DNA from: an uncultured Clostridia bacterium
Lineage (GTDB): Bacteria > Bacillota > Clostridia > Oscillospirales > Acutalibacteraceae
Direction: 5' to 3'
NCBI GenBank assembly: GCA_945926705.1
Contig: CAMEMA010000055.1
Coordinates: forward strand, 1 to 6,687
Length of the DNA stretch: 6,687 bases
The notes under the pieces are model-generated. The model searched no databases. It saw nothing but the letters and a program-made list of their open reading frames with translations, and was not told where the DNA came from. The number at the start of each line of letters is the position of its first letter. Positions within the stretch are counted from its first letter, which is position 1. The translations under genes were made by a program, and so were the position numbers. Below are positions 1 through 4,995 of this stretch, piece after piece.

Positions 1-99
1 ACACTCGCGGAGAGGATGTAAGACCTCAATCTCACAAGAGAAGAAAGGCAAACCCCCAATGAAACGAGAAGCTTCAAGCTAAAGTAAGGAGCAGTTCAC
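1..99 (+). ncRNA. TnpB omega-RNA 3' scaffold / IS200-IS605 right end (partial)
   Basis: This stretch resembles the conserved 3' portion of omega-RNAs that overlap the right end of IS200/IS605-family elements. Visible elements: a hairpin with GAGG (12-15) pairing CCTC (24-27) around ATGTAAGA; a hairpin TCTC (30-33) with GAGA (38-41); the segment AATGAAACGAGAAGC (58-72); a terminal hairpin GCTTC (71-75) with GGAGC (88-92), one G-U pair; and the terminal AGTTCAC (93-99). From memory, this order and the AATGAAAC..GAAGC..AGTTCAC wording recur next to TnpB genes of the EESYTSK type. GC content (46%) contrasts with the AT-rich surroundings. The guide would start at 100 and cover the SD and start of the next gene. 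The 5' part and any associated tnpB lie outside the window. It could be a remnant rather than an active RNA. Resemblance is from memory, not from a database search. Confidence 0.62.
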
Positions 100-100
100 A

Positions 101-106
101 GAGGAA
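101..106 (+). promoter_or_regulatory. Shine-Dalgarno site of the 116-568 gene, abutting the IS605-type right end
   Basis: GAGGAA lies nine bases before the ATG at 116 and decides that start over the ATG at 106, which opens only a nine-codon frame. It begins two bases after the AGTTCAC end of the omega-RNA-like element, so the putative guide (100 onward) contains this SD and the start codon. Confidence 0.65.
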
Positions 107-115
107 TGCGATTTC

Positions 116-568
116 ATGAAAGATGTAAATGATATAATTTTTGAATACGAGGATAACTTATATAAAGTTTCCGGAACAGATAATATAATTAAAGTTATTA
201 ATAAGAGTAATAATACTTCTTTTTCATTTATGACAGCTAATGTTGAAGGTGCTATTGATAAAGACTTATTTAATTTTATCAGACATTTGATTGCAAAAAA
301 TAAGTACGGTACTTTGTTATCTGAAACAGATATAGCCAAAGACTTTAACATGTGTATATCAACAGTTAGAAGCATACGAAATTGGAAAGGTCTTACTCCT
401 ATTAAAATGGGAAAATTTAAAAATTCAGCCATAAGGTATAGTGTAGATGCTCTTATGGAGTTTTTTGACAAATGTAAGGAACAAATGCGCATAGACGGTA
501 ATGCAAAAATCTCCCGATTAATAGCAAGAAGAATAAGCATGCTTAAAGAAGATACAGATAAGGTTTAA
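116..568 (+). CDS. Winged helix-turn-helix (MerR/excisionase-like) phage protein
   Basis: This 150-residue protein has a likely DNA-binding core. Residues about 68-90 read as a helix-turn-helix (ETDIAKDF, then ISTVRSIRNWKG). They are followed by a wing-like basic stretch (about 91-109) and RYSVDALMEFFD, which ends in a helix. That order matches excisionase/AlpA/MerR-type winged helices, where the recognition helix is followed by a basic wing and a final D-A-L-x-x-F helix. Residues 1-45 look beta-rich and are not recognised; the C-terminal 30 residues are basic and helical. The ATG is set by GAGGAA at 101-106. The gene lies directly downstream of an IS605-type end and upstream of structural genes, so it could be a small-terminase-like or regulatory protein. 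The HTH assignment is fairly secure; the role is unknown. Confidence 0.75.
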   Translation: MKDVNDIIFEYEDNLYKVSGTDNIIKVINKSNNTSFSFMTANVEGAIDKDLFNFIRHLIAKNKYGTLLSETDIAKDFNMCISTVRSIRNWKGLTPIKMGKFKNSAIRYSVDALMEFFDKCKEQMRIDGNAKISRLIARRISMLKEDTDKV

Positions 569-576
569 TTTTTAAT

Positions 577-765
577 ATGAATTACTTTAATAAATTACAA
601 TGTCAGTATATTTTAGAGGATTGGCTTGATAAATATGAAAGCTCTGATTTGGCACAACAAATCAAACTTAAAATTCTATTATATAGAGTTTATGAGCTAA
701 TGAATATTACTGATAAAAAATTTATGACAGATTATTTAAGACTAAGACAAAGTGATTCTTGTTGA
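577..765 (+). CDS. Small helical phage protein, ends at an in-frame TGA with coding-like sequence beyond
   Basis: The product is 62 residues and mostly helical by inspection (ILEDWLDKYESSDLAQQIKL, then LKILLYRVYELMN). I do not recognise the family. It starts eight bases after the preceding stop. Only a weak AAGG lies upstream (559-562, 14 bases from the ATG), so translation may be coupled. It ends at TGA 763-765, but the same frame stays open for another 36 codons (766-874) with natural-looking composition. The complete protein may therefore have been about 99 residues. Its place between a DNA-binding protein and tail-type proteins would suit a head or connector component, but that is inference from position only. 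Confidence 0.65.
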   Translation: MNYFNKLQCQYILEDWLDKYESSDLAQQIKLKILLYRVYELMNITDKKFMTDYLRLRQSDSC

Positions 766-876
766 GCAGCTTTAAGTGTTATAGAAGGTTTCAAAGCTGA
801 TTTTAAAGATAAGAAATCTGAACGGCAACAAGTTCCGACAGTTAAGGAGCAGGAAAATTGGATATCAATAATTTAA
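766..876 (+). pseudogene. In-frame continuation of the 577-765 gene after TGA
   Basis: Reading on in the same frame after TGA 763-765 gives 36 codons to TAA at 874-876. The peptide (ALSVIEGFKADFKDKK, then SERQQVPTVKEQENW) looks like ordinary protein rather than noncoding translation. There is no ATG, GTG or TTG in this frame to start it independently, and the other frames close quickly. It therefore looks like the C-terminal part of the upstream gene cut off by a stop. Explanations are a nonsense mutation, stop readthrough, or a base-call error. Global recoding of TGA is unlikely, because TGA also ends genes at 1004 and 4995, where the downstream frame is not coding-like. The extension overlaps the TTG-start gene at 858 by 19 bases. 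Confidence 0.5.
844..849 (+). promoter_or_regulatory. Shine-Dalgarno deciding the TTG start at 858
   Basis: AAGGAG sits eight bases before TTG 858, which is ideal spacing, and there is no competing ATG in that frame. It is the main support for the 48-residue gene. Confidence 0.7.
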
Positions 877-1004
877 AGCAATTAATAAGAATAGCTGAAG
901 AAGGCGAAGCATACAGCACAGCAGGTACCACGGCAGATTTGGGAACGGTTCCTAATCCGGGGGCATCAGTTAAAAGAAGAAAGACTAAACGAGCCAAGAA
1001 ATGA
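858..1004 (+). CDS. Small basic-tailed phage protein, TTG start (48 aa)
   Basis: A short gene encodes 48 residues. It has an N-terminal helix (DINNLKQLIRIAEEGEA), a flexible middle rich in T, G and P (STAGTTADLGTVPNPGAS), and a strongly basic end (VKRRKTKRAKK). The start is TTG, supported by AAGGAG eight bases upstream. The stop TGA (1002-1004) overlaps the ATG at 1001 as ATGA, a typical translational-coupling arrangement. I do not recognise a family. Size, basic tail and position between head-connector-like and tail-like genes suit a small phage structural or accessory protein, possibly nucleic-acid contacting; this is inference. Confidence 0.68.
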   Translation: MDINNLKQLIRIAEEGEAYSTAGTTADLGTVPNPGASVKRRKTKRAKK

Positions 1005-1062
1005 CAACAGATTCGGAACAAACATCACAAGCGGTTAAAGCAGTCATAGCAGAAATAGACTT
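1001..1062 (+). other. Probable true 5' end of the tail gene, in the other frame
   Basis: ATG 1001 overlaps the stop of the 48-residue gene as ATGA, so ribosomes are expected to restart here. The frame reads MTTDSEQTSQAVKAVIAEID and is plausible coding up to about 1060, after which it turns hydrophobic and artefactual and ends at 1186. The neighbouring frame, open from 1039, reads LPYFNDLVLDKP from 1060 and runs straight into the tail protein. One missing base near 1059-1060 would join the two into a protein of about 272 residues. I therefore read this as the N-terminus of the next gene separated by a one-base shift, not as a separate gene. Confidence 0.5.
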
Positions 1063-1083
1063 CCATATTTTAACGACCTTGTT

Positions 1084-1818
1084 TTGGATAAACCTGTTTA
1101 CTATGATATTAACCGTGATTATGAACCTATATTTCAACAAATCTACGCTTTACAATCTCCTGAAAAGCTTAAGAAACCTTGGATAATGATTTTATACAGT
1201 TATGACAGTCCTCAGAGAAAATCTGTTCAATGTAGGACTTTTCCCGTTTACAGAAGTATAAATGCAGAAAATAATTATGTAAAGCTAGAAGCAGGATATG
1301 TAACCACTAATCTTTTAATAACTGTATTTTCCAATGATTCTAATACTATAGACCGTGTTTCGGAACGTATAAGAATGAGAGTTAATTGGGATTTTACCAC
1401 GGAATTTGAAGATCTGATGTGGTTGCCATGGCAGGGAAATCAGGCTTATTCTCAAGGAAACGTAATTCAACCTACCGTATATAACAGTTATTTGTATAAA
1501 TGTATGCAATCAGGAACGTCCGGTAAATATGAGCCTAATTGGTCTGATAATACTGAAATAACGGATAATAATATTATTTGGCAACAAATGATACCTGAAA
1601 AGCTAAAAGTAAGAGCTTATGATTTTATCGCAAGTACTATTACACAGGACAGTATATTGGAGCATGGTGTAAGATTTAAGCTAGATTTAGGCTGCACAAT
1701 GTTTTATACTATACTAGATGATTCTGATGATATTTATTACAAAATTCAAAAAGCTTACGGAAATATCAGAGACTATAATACACAATCAATTATAGAAACT
1801 TTGAAAGCGGAAAACTAG
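1084..1818 (+). CDS. Phage tail-type structural protein with a Trp/Tyr-Gly tail-protein module; start uncertain
   Basis: The first non-ATG start in this frame is TTG 1084, giving 244 residues. It has no SD, and the frame is already coding-like from about 1060, so the real start is probably ATG 1001 through a one-base shift. Residues about 113-166 carry a short module common in phage tail and virion proteins: W116, AYSQGN (121-126), V127, P130, YLYKC (136-140), GTSG (144-147), EP (150-151), W153, TD (160-161) and W166. This spacing is carbohydrate-binding-module-like in style. The flanking parts (YDINRDYEPIFQQIYAL at the N-terminus; a C-terminal alpha/beta region) I cannot assign; a tail-completion or neck-type protein is possible. 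Ends with TAG. The hairpin and promoter at 1835-1881 separate it from the next gene. Confidence 0.7.
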   Translation: MDKPVYYDINRDYEPIFQQIYALQSPEKLKKPWIMILYSYDSPQRKSVQCRTFPVYRSINAENNYVKLEAGYVTTNLLITVFSNDSNTIDRVSERIRMRVNWDFTTEFEDLMWLPWQGNQAYSQGNVIQPTVYNSYLYKCMQSGTSGKYEPNWSDNTEITDNNIIWQQMIPEKLKVRAYDFIASTITQDSILEHGVRFKLDLGCTMFYTILDDSDDIYYKIQKAYGNIRDYNTQSIIETLKAEN

Positions 1819-1834
1819 TTTTATTTTTTATTAC

Positions 1835-1862
1835 ATAAGTTAAATTGCAAAATTTGACTTAT
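1835..1862. repeat. Near-perfect inverted repeat with GCAA loop between tail gene and acidic-protein gene
   Basis: Twelve-base arms at 1835-1846 and 1851-1862 flank GCAA. All positions pair as RNA, with a single U-G. GCAA fits the GNRA tetraloop rule, so a stable RNA hairpin is likely. No T-run follows on the + strand, so it is a poor intrinsic terminator for the tail gene. Its right arm contains the -35 hexamer of the next promoter, which makes an operator role equally plausible. Confidence 0.6.
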
Positions 1863-1881
1863 AGTGTACATTAAGTATTAT
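1854..1881 (+). promoter_or_regulatory. Sigma70-type promoter for the acidic-protein gene
   Basis: TTGACT (1854-1859) and TATTAT (1876-1881) are separated by 16 bases, a good match to a housekeeping-sigma promoter. It would start transcription at about 1888, some 37 bases before the ATG at 1925. The -35 box lies within the right arm of the inverted repeat at 1835-1862. Confidence 0.6.
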
Positions 1882-1910
1882 TTGATTGTGCTAAAATCCA
1901 AGTAGTATTT

Positions 1911-1917
1911 AAAGGAG
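1911..1917 (+). promoter_or_regulatory. Strong Shine-Dalgarno of the 1925 gene
   Basis: AAAGGAG ends seven bases before ATG 1925. With its own promoter and terminator this indicates a well-expressed single-gene unit. Confidence 0.7.
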
Positions 1918-1924
1918 AATTTTT

Positions 1925-3019
1925 ATGTCAGTACTTAGAAAATACTTAAGATTGACAGAAGAAATGACAAACGGAAATCCTATTGAAACTGCGAATATTG
2001 CCATTAAAGCAGTTACTGAACTTCTTGATGGCAAGACTGTAGAGGATCTAATGTCATCTCAAAAAACTGCGAGTGCCTTGATAGATGCGGCAAAAGCAGC
2101 ATTAACTTCTATCAATGACATGATAGGAACGGAAGGGGAACCGGAAGAGGAACCAGAAGAACCTAAAAGAATTGAAGTTAAAGATGATGAATTCAAAGAT
2201 GATGATTTTGAAGAAACGGACTTTGACGAAGCGGAAGTAAAACATCAAACCAAAATTAAAGCTCCTGATGATGAATCTGACCTTGACGGATTGACTAAGA
2301 AAGCAGAAGAATTTAAGAAAGACGATCGTAGAAGATTTAAAAGAGCTTGCCGCAGAAAATTCGGAAAAGGCCGTTACAAAGATGATGTTGAAGAATACAC
2401 CGATGACTTTGAAGAAACAGACTTTGACGAAGCAGAAGTAAAACATCAAACCAAAATTAAAGCTCCCGATGACGAATCCGATTTTGACGGTTTGTTTGAA
2501 GATGATGAAGATGACTTTGAAGAATTTGAAAAAACCGATGATTTTGAAGAAGTCGAAGATGATGAATACAAAGATGACGAGTTTGAAAAAGACGTAGAAG
2601 ATCTTGAAGATGGTGTTGCATTGTCTGATGAACTTGATGATTACGATGACGGAGAAGAATTCTCAACAGCTTTGGATTCCGTAAAACTTGATACAGATGA
2701 TGAAGGTAGAGTAGTTGCAGACGTAGATGATGAAGATACCGAACTTCTTATCAGATTTAACAAAGACGGTGAAAAAGAAAAAGAACATGATGTTGAATTT
2801 GACGATACCGAAGAAGAAACTTTTGAAGATTATCATGATAAGAAAAAAGCTGTAGCTAAGAGAATTAAAAGACTTCATGATAAAAAAGCAGGAAAACTTC
2901 AAGAAGCTCGTTTAAGACATTTCAGAAGATGTCATGAAGAAGATGTCATGCCCCAAATAGTTGATGATATTAACGATATTTTAGGCTTGAAATCTAAAAA
3001 GAAAACTAAAAAGAAATAG
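1925..3019 (+). CDS. Highly acidic, internally duplicated phage protein (364 aa)
   Basis: Residues 1-67 form a plausible helical N-terminal domain (TANIAIKAVTELLDGKTVED, then ASALIDAAKAALTSI). Residues 70-240 are mostly D/E-rich and probably disordered. They contain a 31-residue duplication at 93-123 and 160-190, separated by a basic segment (124-159, with DDRRRFKRACRRKFGKGRYK). A second foldable stretch lies near 245-290, and the C-terminus is basic and helical, ending in KSKKKTKKK. Charge alternation (acidic, basic, acidic, basic) suggests self-association or polybasic/nucleic-acid contacts. Phage scaffolding, tail-chaperone or abundant virion-associated proteins can look like this, but no family is recognised. 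It has its own promoter (1854-1881), a strong SD and a strong terminator (3054-3080), which points to high independent expression. The reading frame is certain; the function is unknown. Confidence 0.85.
   Translation: MSVLRKYLRLTEEMTNGNPIETANIAIKAVTELLDGKTVEDLMSSQKTASALIDAAKAALTSINDMIGTEGEPEEEPEEPKRIEVKDDEFKDDDFEETDFDEAEVKHQTKIKAPDDESDLDGLTKKAEEFKKDDRRRFKRACRRKFGKGRYKDDVEEYTDDFEETDFDEAEVKHQTKIKAPDDESDFDGLFEDDEDDFEEFEKTDDFEEVEDDEYKDDEFEKDVEDLEDGVALSDELDDYDDGEEFSTALDSVKLDTDDEGRVVADVDDEDTELLIRFNKDGEKEKEHDVEFDDTEEETFEDYHDKKKAVAKRIKRLHDKKAGKLQEARLRHFRRCHEEDVMPQIVDDINDILGLKSKKKTKKK
2201..2293 (+). repeat. 31-codon direct repeat, copy 1
   Basis: Encodes DDFEETDFDEAEVKHQTKIK followed by APDDESDLDGL. 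It differs from copy 2 at nine bases by my count, eight of them synonymous third positions; the only amino-acid change is L to F. Confidence 0.9.
2402..2494 (+). repeat. 31-codon direct repeat, copy 2
   Basis: Second copy of the module, starting 201 bases after copy 1 and in the same frame, with F in place of L near its end. Retained protein identity despite synonymous drift indicates the module is under selection. Confidence 0.9.
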
Positions 3020-3053
3020 TTATTCATTTTTATTTCTCTATGGTTGTTTTACT

Positions 3054-3080
3054 AACCTCCGGGATAATCCGGAGGTTTTT
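3054..3080 (+). terminator. Intrinsic terminator of the acidic-protein gene
   Basis: A perfect nine-base stem (AACCTCCGG, 3054-3062, with CCGGAGGTT, 3069-3077) has a six-base loop GATAAT and is followed by a T-run (3076-3080). It is the clearest terminator in the window and separates the acidic-protein gene from the tnpB-containing unit. Confidence 0.9.
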
Positions 3081-3107
3081 AATTCCGATATTTGATATTC
3101 TATTAAT

Positions 3108-3350
3108 ATGATAACTCAATGTGCTATATTTACATCCGAAAAAGAATTATTCGAACTGACGGGATTAAACCATAATGAACTATGGGATAACGGTTTTGAC
3201 CTCGATGATTGGGATATAGGATTTTGTTGTGATAAAAAGTTAAATCCTAAAAAGGAATTTTGGTTGTTAAATCAAATGAAAAATTATTGTTGCGGATATA
3301 AAATGATAGAGTATCAAGGTTTTTATTATTACATAGTATATCATAGTTAA
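3108..3350 (+). CDS. Hypothetical protein, first gene of the tnpB unit (80 aa)
   Basis: I do not recognise this 80-residue protein. It has an acidic, aromatic core (ELWDNGFDLDDWDIGFCCDK), two CC pairs (40-41 and 62-63) and an aromatic end (GFYYYIVYHS). It appears soluble, with no signal peptide or clear membrane segment. The two CC pairs could bind metal, but spacing gives no known motif. There is no SD before ATG 3108, and TAA closes the only upstream in-frame TTG (3093), so the start is the best available; the message may be leaderless or weakly translated. It follows the terminator and lies five bases before the next gene. Confidence 0.6.
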   Translation: MITQCAIFTSEKELFELTGLNHNELWDNGFDLDDWDIGFCCDKKLNPKKEFWLLNQMKNYCCGYKMIEYQGFYYYIVYHS

Positions 3351-3355
3351 AGGTT

Positions 3356-3784
3356 ATGAAAAAATTATTATTAGAGCTCGTAAAATTAACAGCAAAGATT
3401 AATAAGAATAAAAAAGCTTATTATAAAGCAGATATAATGTCTGCATTATATGCTAATTCTTTATTGAAATCAGTTATACATATAGGTTCTAAACATAACA
3501 GAGAGGTTTATGAGAAGATAAGGATTATCATTACGGGTGAACGTTCTTATATCAAAGATCAAATAACATCCGCATTATTGATTAAAATATTAAGTTTATA
3601 CACGGAAGCTTTAGAATTTCTTATAGAAGAGAAAGCTTTTGATACGTTAAAGTTTTTGCTTAAACAAGAATGTTATATAGACATAGAAATTCTTAAACTT
3701 GAGCGCATGTTACACAATGATAAAATTTTAAAAGTAGAATTAGAGTTAATAATTTATGAGCCGGATAATGAAAAGAGTTTATAA
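3356..3784 (+). CDS. Hypothetical all-helical protein directly upstream of tnpB (142 aa)
   Basis: The product looks entirely helical. The N-terminus is basic and amphipathic (MKKLLLELVKLTAKINKNKK). The later half has repeat-like helix pairs (LYTEALEFLIEEKAFDTLKF, then LLKQECYIDIEILKLERML) that recall ankyrin- or HEAT-type packing, too weakly to assign. ATG 3356 is five bases after the previous stop; AAAGG is too close (two bases) to be a good SD, so coupling is likely. The stop TAA overlaps the tnpB start as TAATG, tying the two genes in translation. That overlap leaves no room for a transposon left end between them. A partner or regulator of the TnpB protein is an inference from this coupling only. 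Confidence 0.65.
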   Translation: MKKLLLELVKLTAKINKNKKAYYKADIMSALYANSLLKSVIHIGSKHNREVYEKIRIIITGERSYIKDQITSALLIKILSLYTEALEFLIEEKAFDTLKFLLKQECYIDIEILKLERMLHNDKILKVELELIIYEPDNEKSL

Positions 3785-4995
3785 TGATTAGAGTTGAACG
3801 ACATATTTTAATTAATAAAGAGTTAGATAATATTTGTTTTTTAAGCAAAAATTTATATAATTATGCTAATTATTGTATTCGTCAATCTTTTTGCAAAACA
3901 AATAAGATTCCAAGTGAATATGAATTAACAGGTAAGTTTTGTAAACGAAATCAAAAGGATTATAAATTATTGCCGGCTCAAACAGCTCAACAAGTTATAA
4001 AGTTACTTTATAAAAATTGGAAATCTTTTTTTAAAGCGATTAAAGATTATAAAAAGAATCCACAGAAATATTTAAGTAAACCAAAATTACCTAAGTATAA
4101 AGATAAAAACGGTAAAAATATAATTGTTTTTACAAATCAGCAGTGCCGAATTAAAAACAATTATATTTATTTTGTTAAAAATATTATAAGTCCTTTAAAG
4201 ACAAAAGTGCAGGGAGAACAATTACGACAAGTTAGAATAATACCGGAAGCAACTTGTTATATAATAGAAGTAATATATCAAAAGGAGGTAATTAAAAATG
4301 AAAACTTAAATTATAATAATTTTATAGCTGTTGATTTAGGTGTTAATAATCTTGCTACATGTATAAATAATGTAGGTAAAAGACCTTTCATTATAAATGG
4401 CAGACCATTGAAATCTATTAATCAGTACAGTAATAAACTTAAAGCAAAATATATGTCATACATTGGAAATAAAGGAGTATCTAATAATATTAAAAGAATA
4501 ATTTTAAAAAGAAATAATATTATTCAAAATTATCTTCATCATGTAAGTAAATATATTATTAGATATTGTTTAGAAAATGAGATCGGAACAATTATTATAG
4601 GACATAATATTGAATGGAAACAAAAGATAAATATGGGAAAGAAAAATAATCAAAATTTTGCTTTAATTCCTTTAAATACCTTGATACAGCAGATACAATA
4701 TAAAGCAGAGGAAAATTCTATTAAAGTAATTTTAACTGAAGAAAGCTATACAAGTAAGGTAGATCATTTAGCCGGTGAAACTATAGAACATCACGATAAG
4801 TATTTGGGTAAACGAATTAAAAGAGGTTTATTTCAATCATCTATAGGAAAGTTAATCAATGCAGACATAAATGGGGCATTAGGTATAGCAAGAAAAGTAA
4901 TTAGTGATTCTGTTATTAAACAGATAATTAATAGAGGGTTAGTGTTTAACCCGATTAAAATTAGTAATTTTAATAAAGAGGTTGTTTTTAATTGA
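3784..4995 (+). CDS. tnpB: TnpB-family RNA-guided DNA endonuclease (IS200/IS605 OrfB), operon-embedded
   Basis: TnpB proteins use an omega-RNA guide to cleave DNA next to a target-adjacent motif. This 403-residue copy looks full length. The N-terminal wedge/REC part has SKNLYNYANY (21-30), LPAQTAQQ (63-70), NWKSFFKAIKDYKKNP (78-93) and PKLPKYK (100-106). RuvC-I is IAVDLGVNNLAT with D184. The region normally holding the RuvC-II glutamate reads TIIIGHNIEWKQ (269-280), without that acid. A conserved-looking EESYTSKVDHL (319-329) offers E319/E320 instead. RGLFQSSIGKLINADINGAL (347-366) supplies RuvC-III D361. The usual CxxC zinc-finger pairs are absent. The gene overlaps its neighbours by one and four bases, and no left end, right end or omega-RNA is visible beside it, unlike a normal insertion. 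It may be a domesticated copy acting with an RNA made elsewhere. Family assignment is secure; activity is not shown. Confidence 0.93.
   Translation: MIRVERHILINKELDNICFLSKNLYNYANYCIRQSFCKTNKIPSEYELTGKFCKRNQKDYKLLPAQTAQQVIKLLYKNWKSFFKAIKDYKKNPQKYLSKPKLPKYKDKNGKNIIVFTNQQCRIKNNYIYFVKNIISPLKTKVQGEQLRQVRIIPEATCYIIEVIYQKEVIKNENLNYNNFIAVDLGVNNLATCINNVGKRPFIINGRPLKSINQYSNKLKAKYMSYIGNKGVSNNIKRIILKRNNIIQNYLHHVSKYIIRYCLENEIGTIIIGHNIEWKQKINMGKKNNQNFALIPLNTLIQQIQYKAEENSIKVILTEESYTSKVDHLAGETIEHHDKYLGKRIKRGLFQSSIGKLINADINGALGIARKVISDSVIKQIINRGLVFNPIKISNFNKEVVFN

Noticed and set aside
79..540. Long open frame on the minus strand opposite the winged-helix gene
   Set aside because: It is antisense to a gene with a good SD and a recognisable DNA-binding pattern; its product is a low-quality hydrophobic string and no minus-strand neighbours exist.
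84..852. Ten-base match TAAGGAGCAG at the omega-RNA end and before the TTG at 858, as possible target-site or attachment repeats
   Set aside because: It is best explained by two independent AAGGAG-like strings, one within an RNA hairpin and one an SD; the flanks do not match.
763..1004. Genome-wide reassignment of TGA to a sense codon
   Set aside because: TGA ends the 48-residue gene and tnpB, both at tight gene overlaps, and the sequence past 4995 is full of further TGA codons in that frame.
1063..1186. Hydrophobic, membrane-like C-terminal half of the frame starting at 1001
   Set aside because: It lies over the coding-like start of the tail protein in another frame; the apparent membrane segment (LTTLFWINLFTMILTVIMNL) is an out-of-frame reading of tail-gene sequence.
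2102..2902. Three minus-strand open frames opposite the acidic-protein gene
   Set aside because: They arise from the GAT/GAA-rich codons of the + strand gene, giving Phe/Ile- or His/Leu-rich artefacts, and mirror its internal repeats.
3092..3108. Promoter or SD immediately before the first gene of the tnpB unit
   Set aside because: TTGATA at 3092 has no -10 box at suitable distance and no SD precedes ATG 3108; nothing could be supported.
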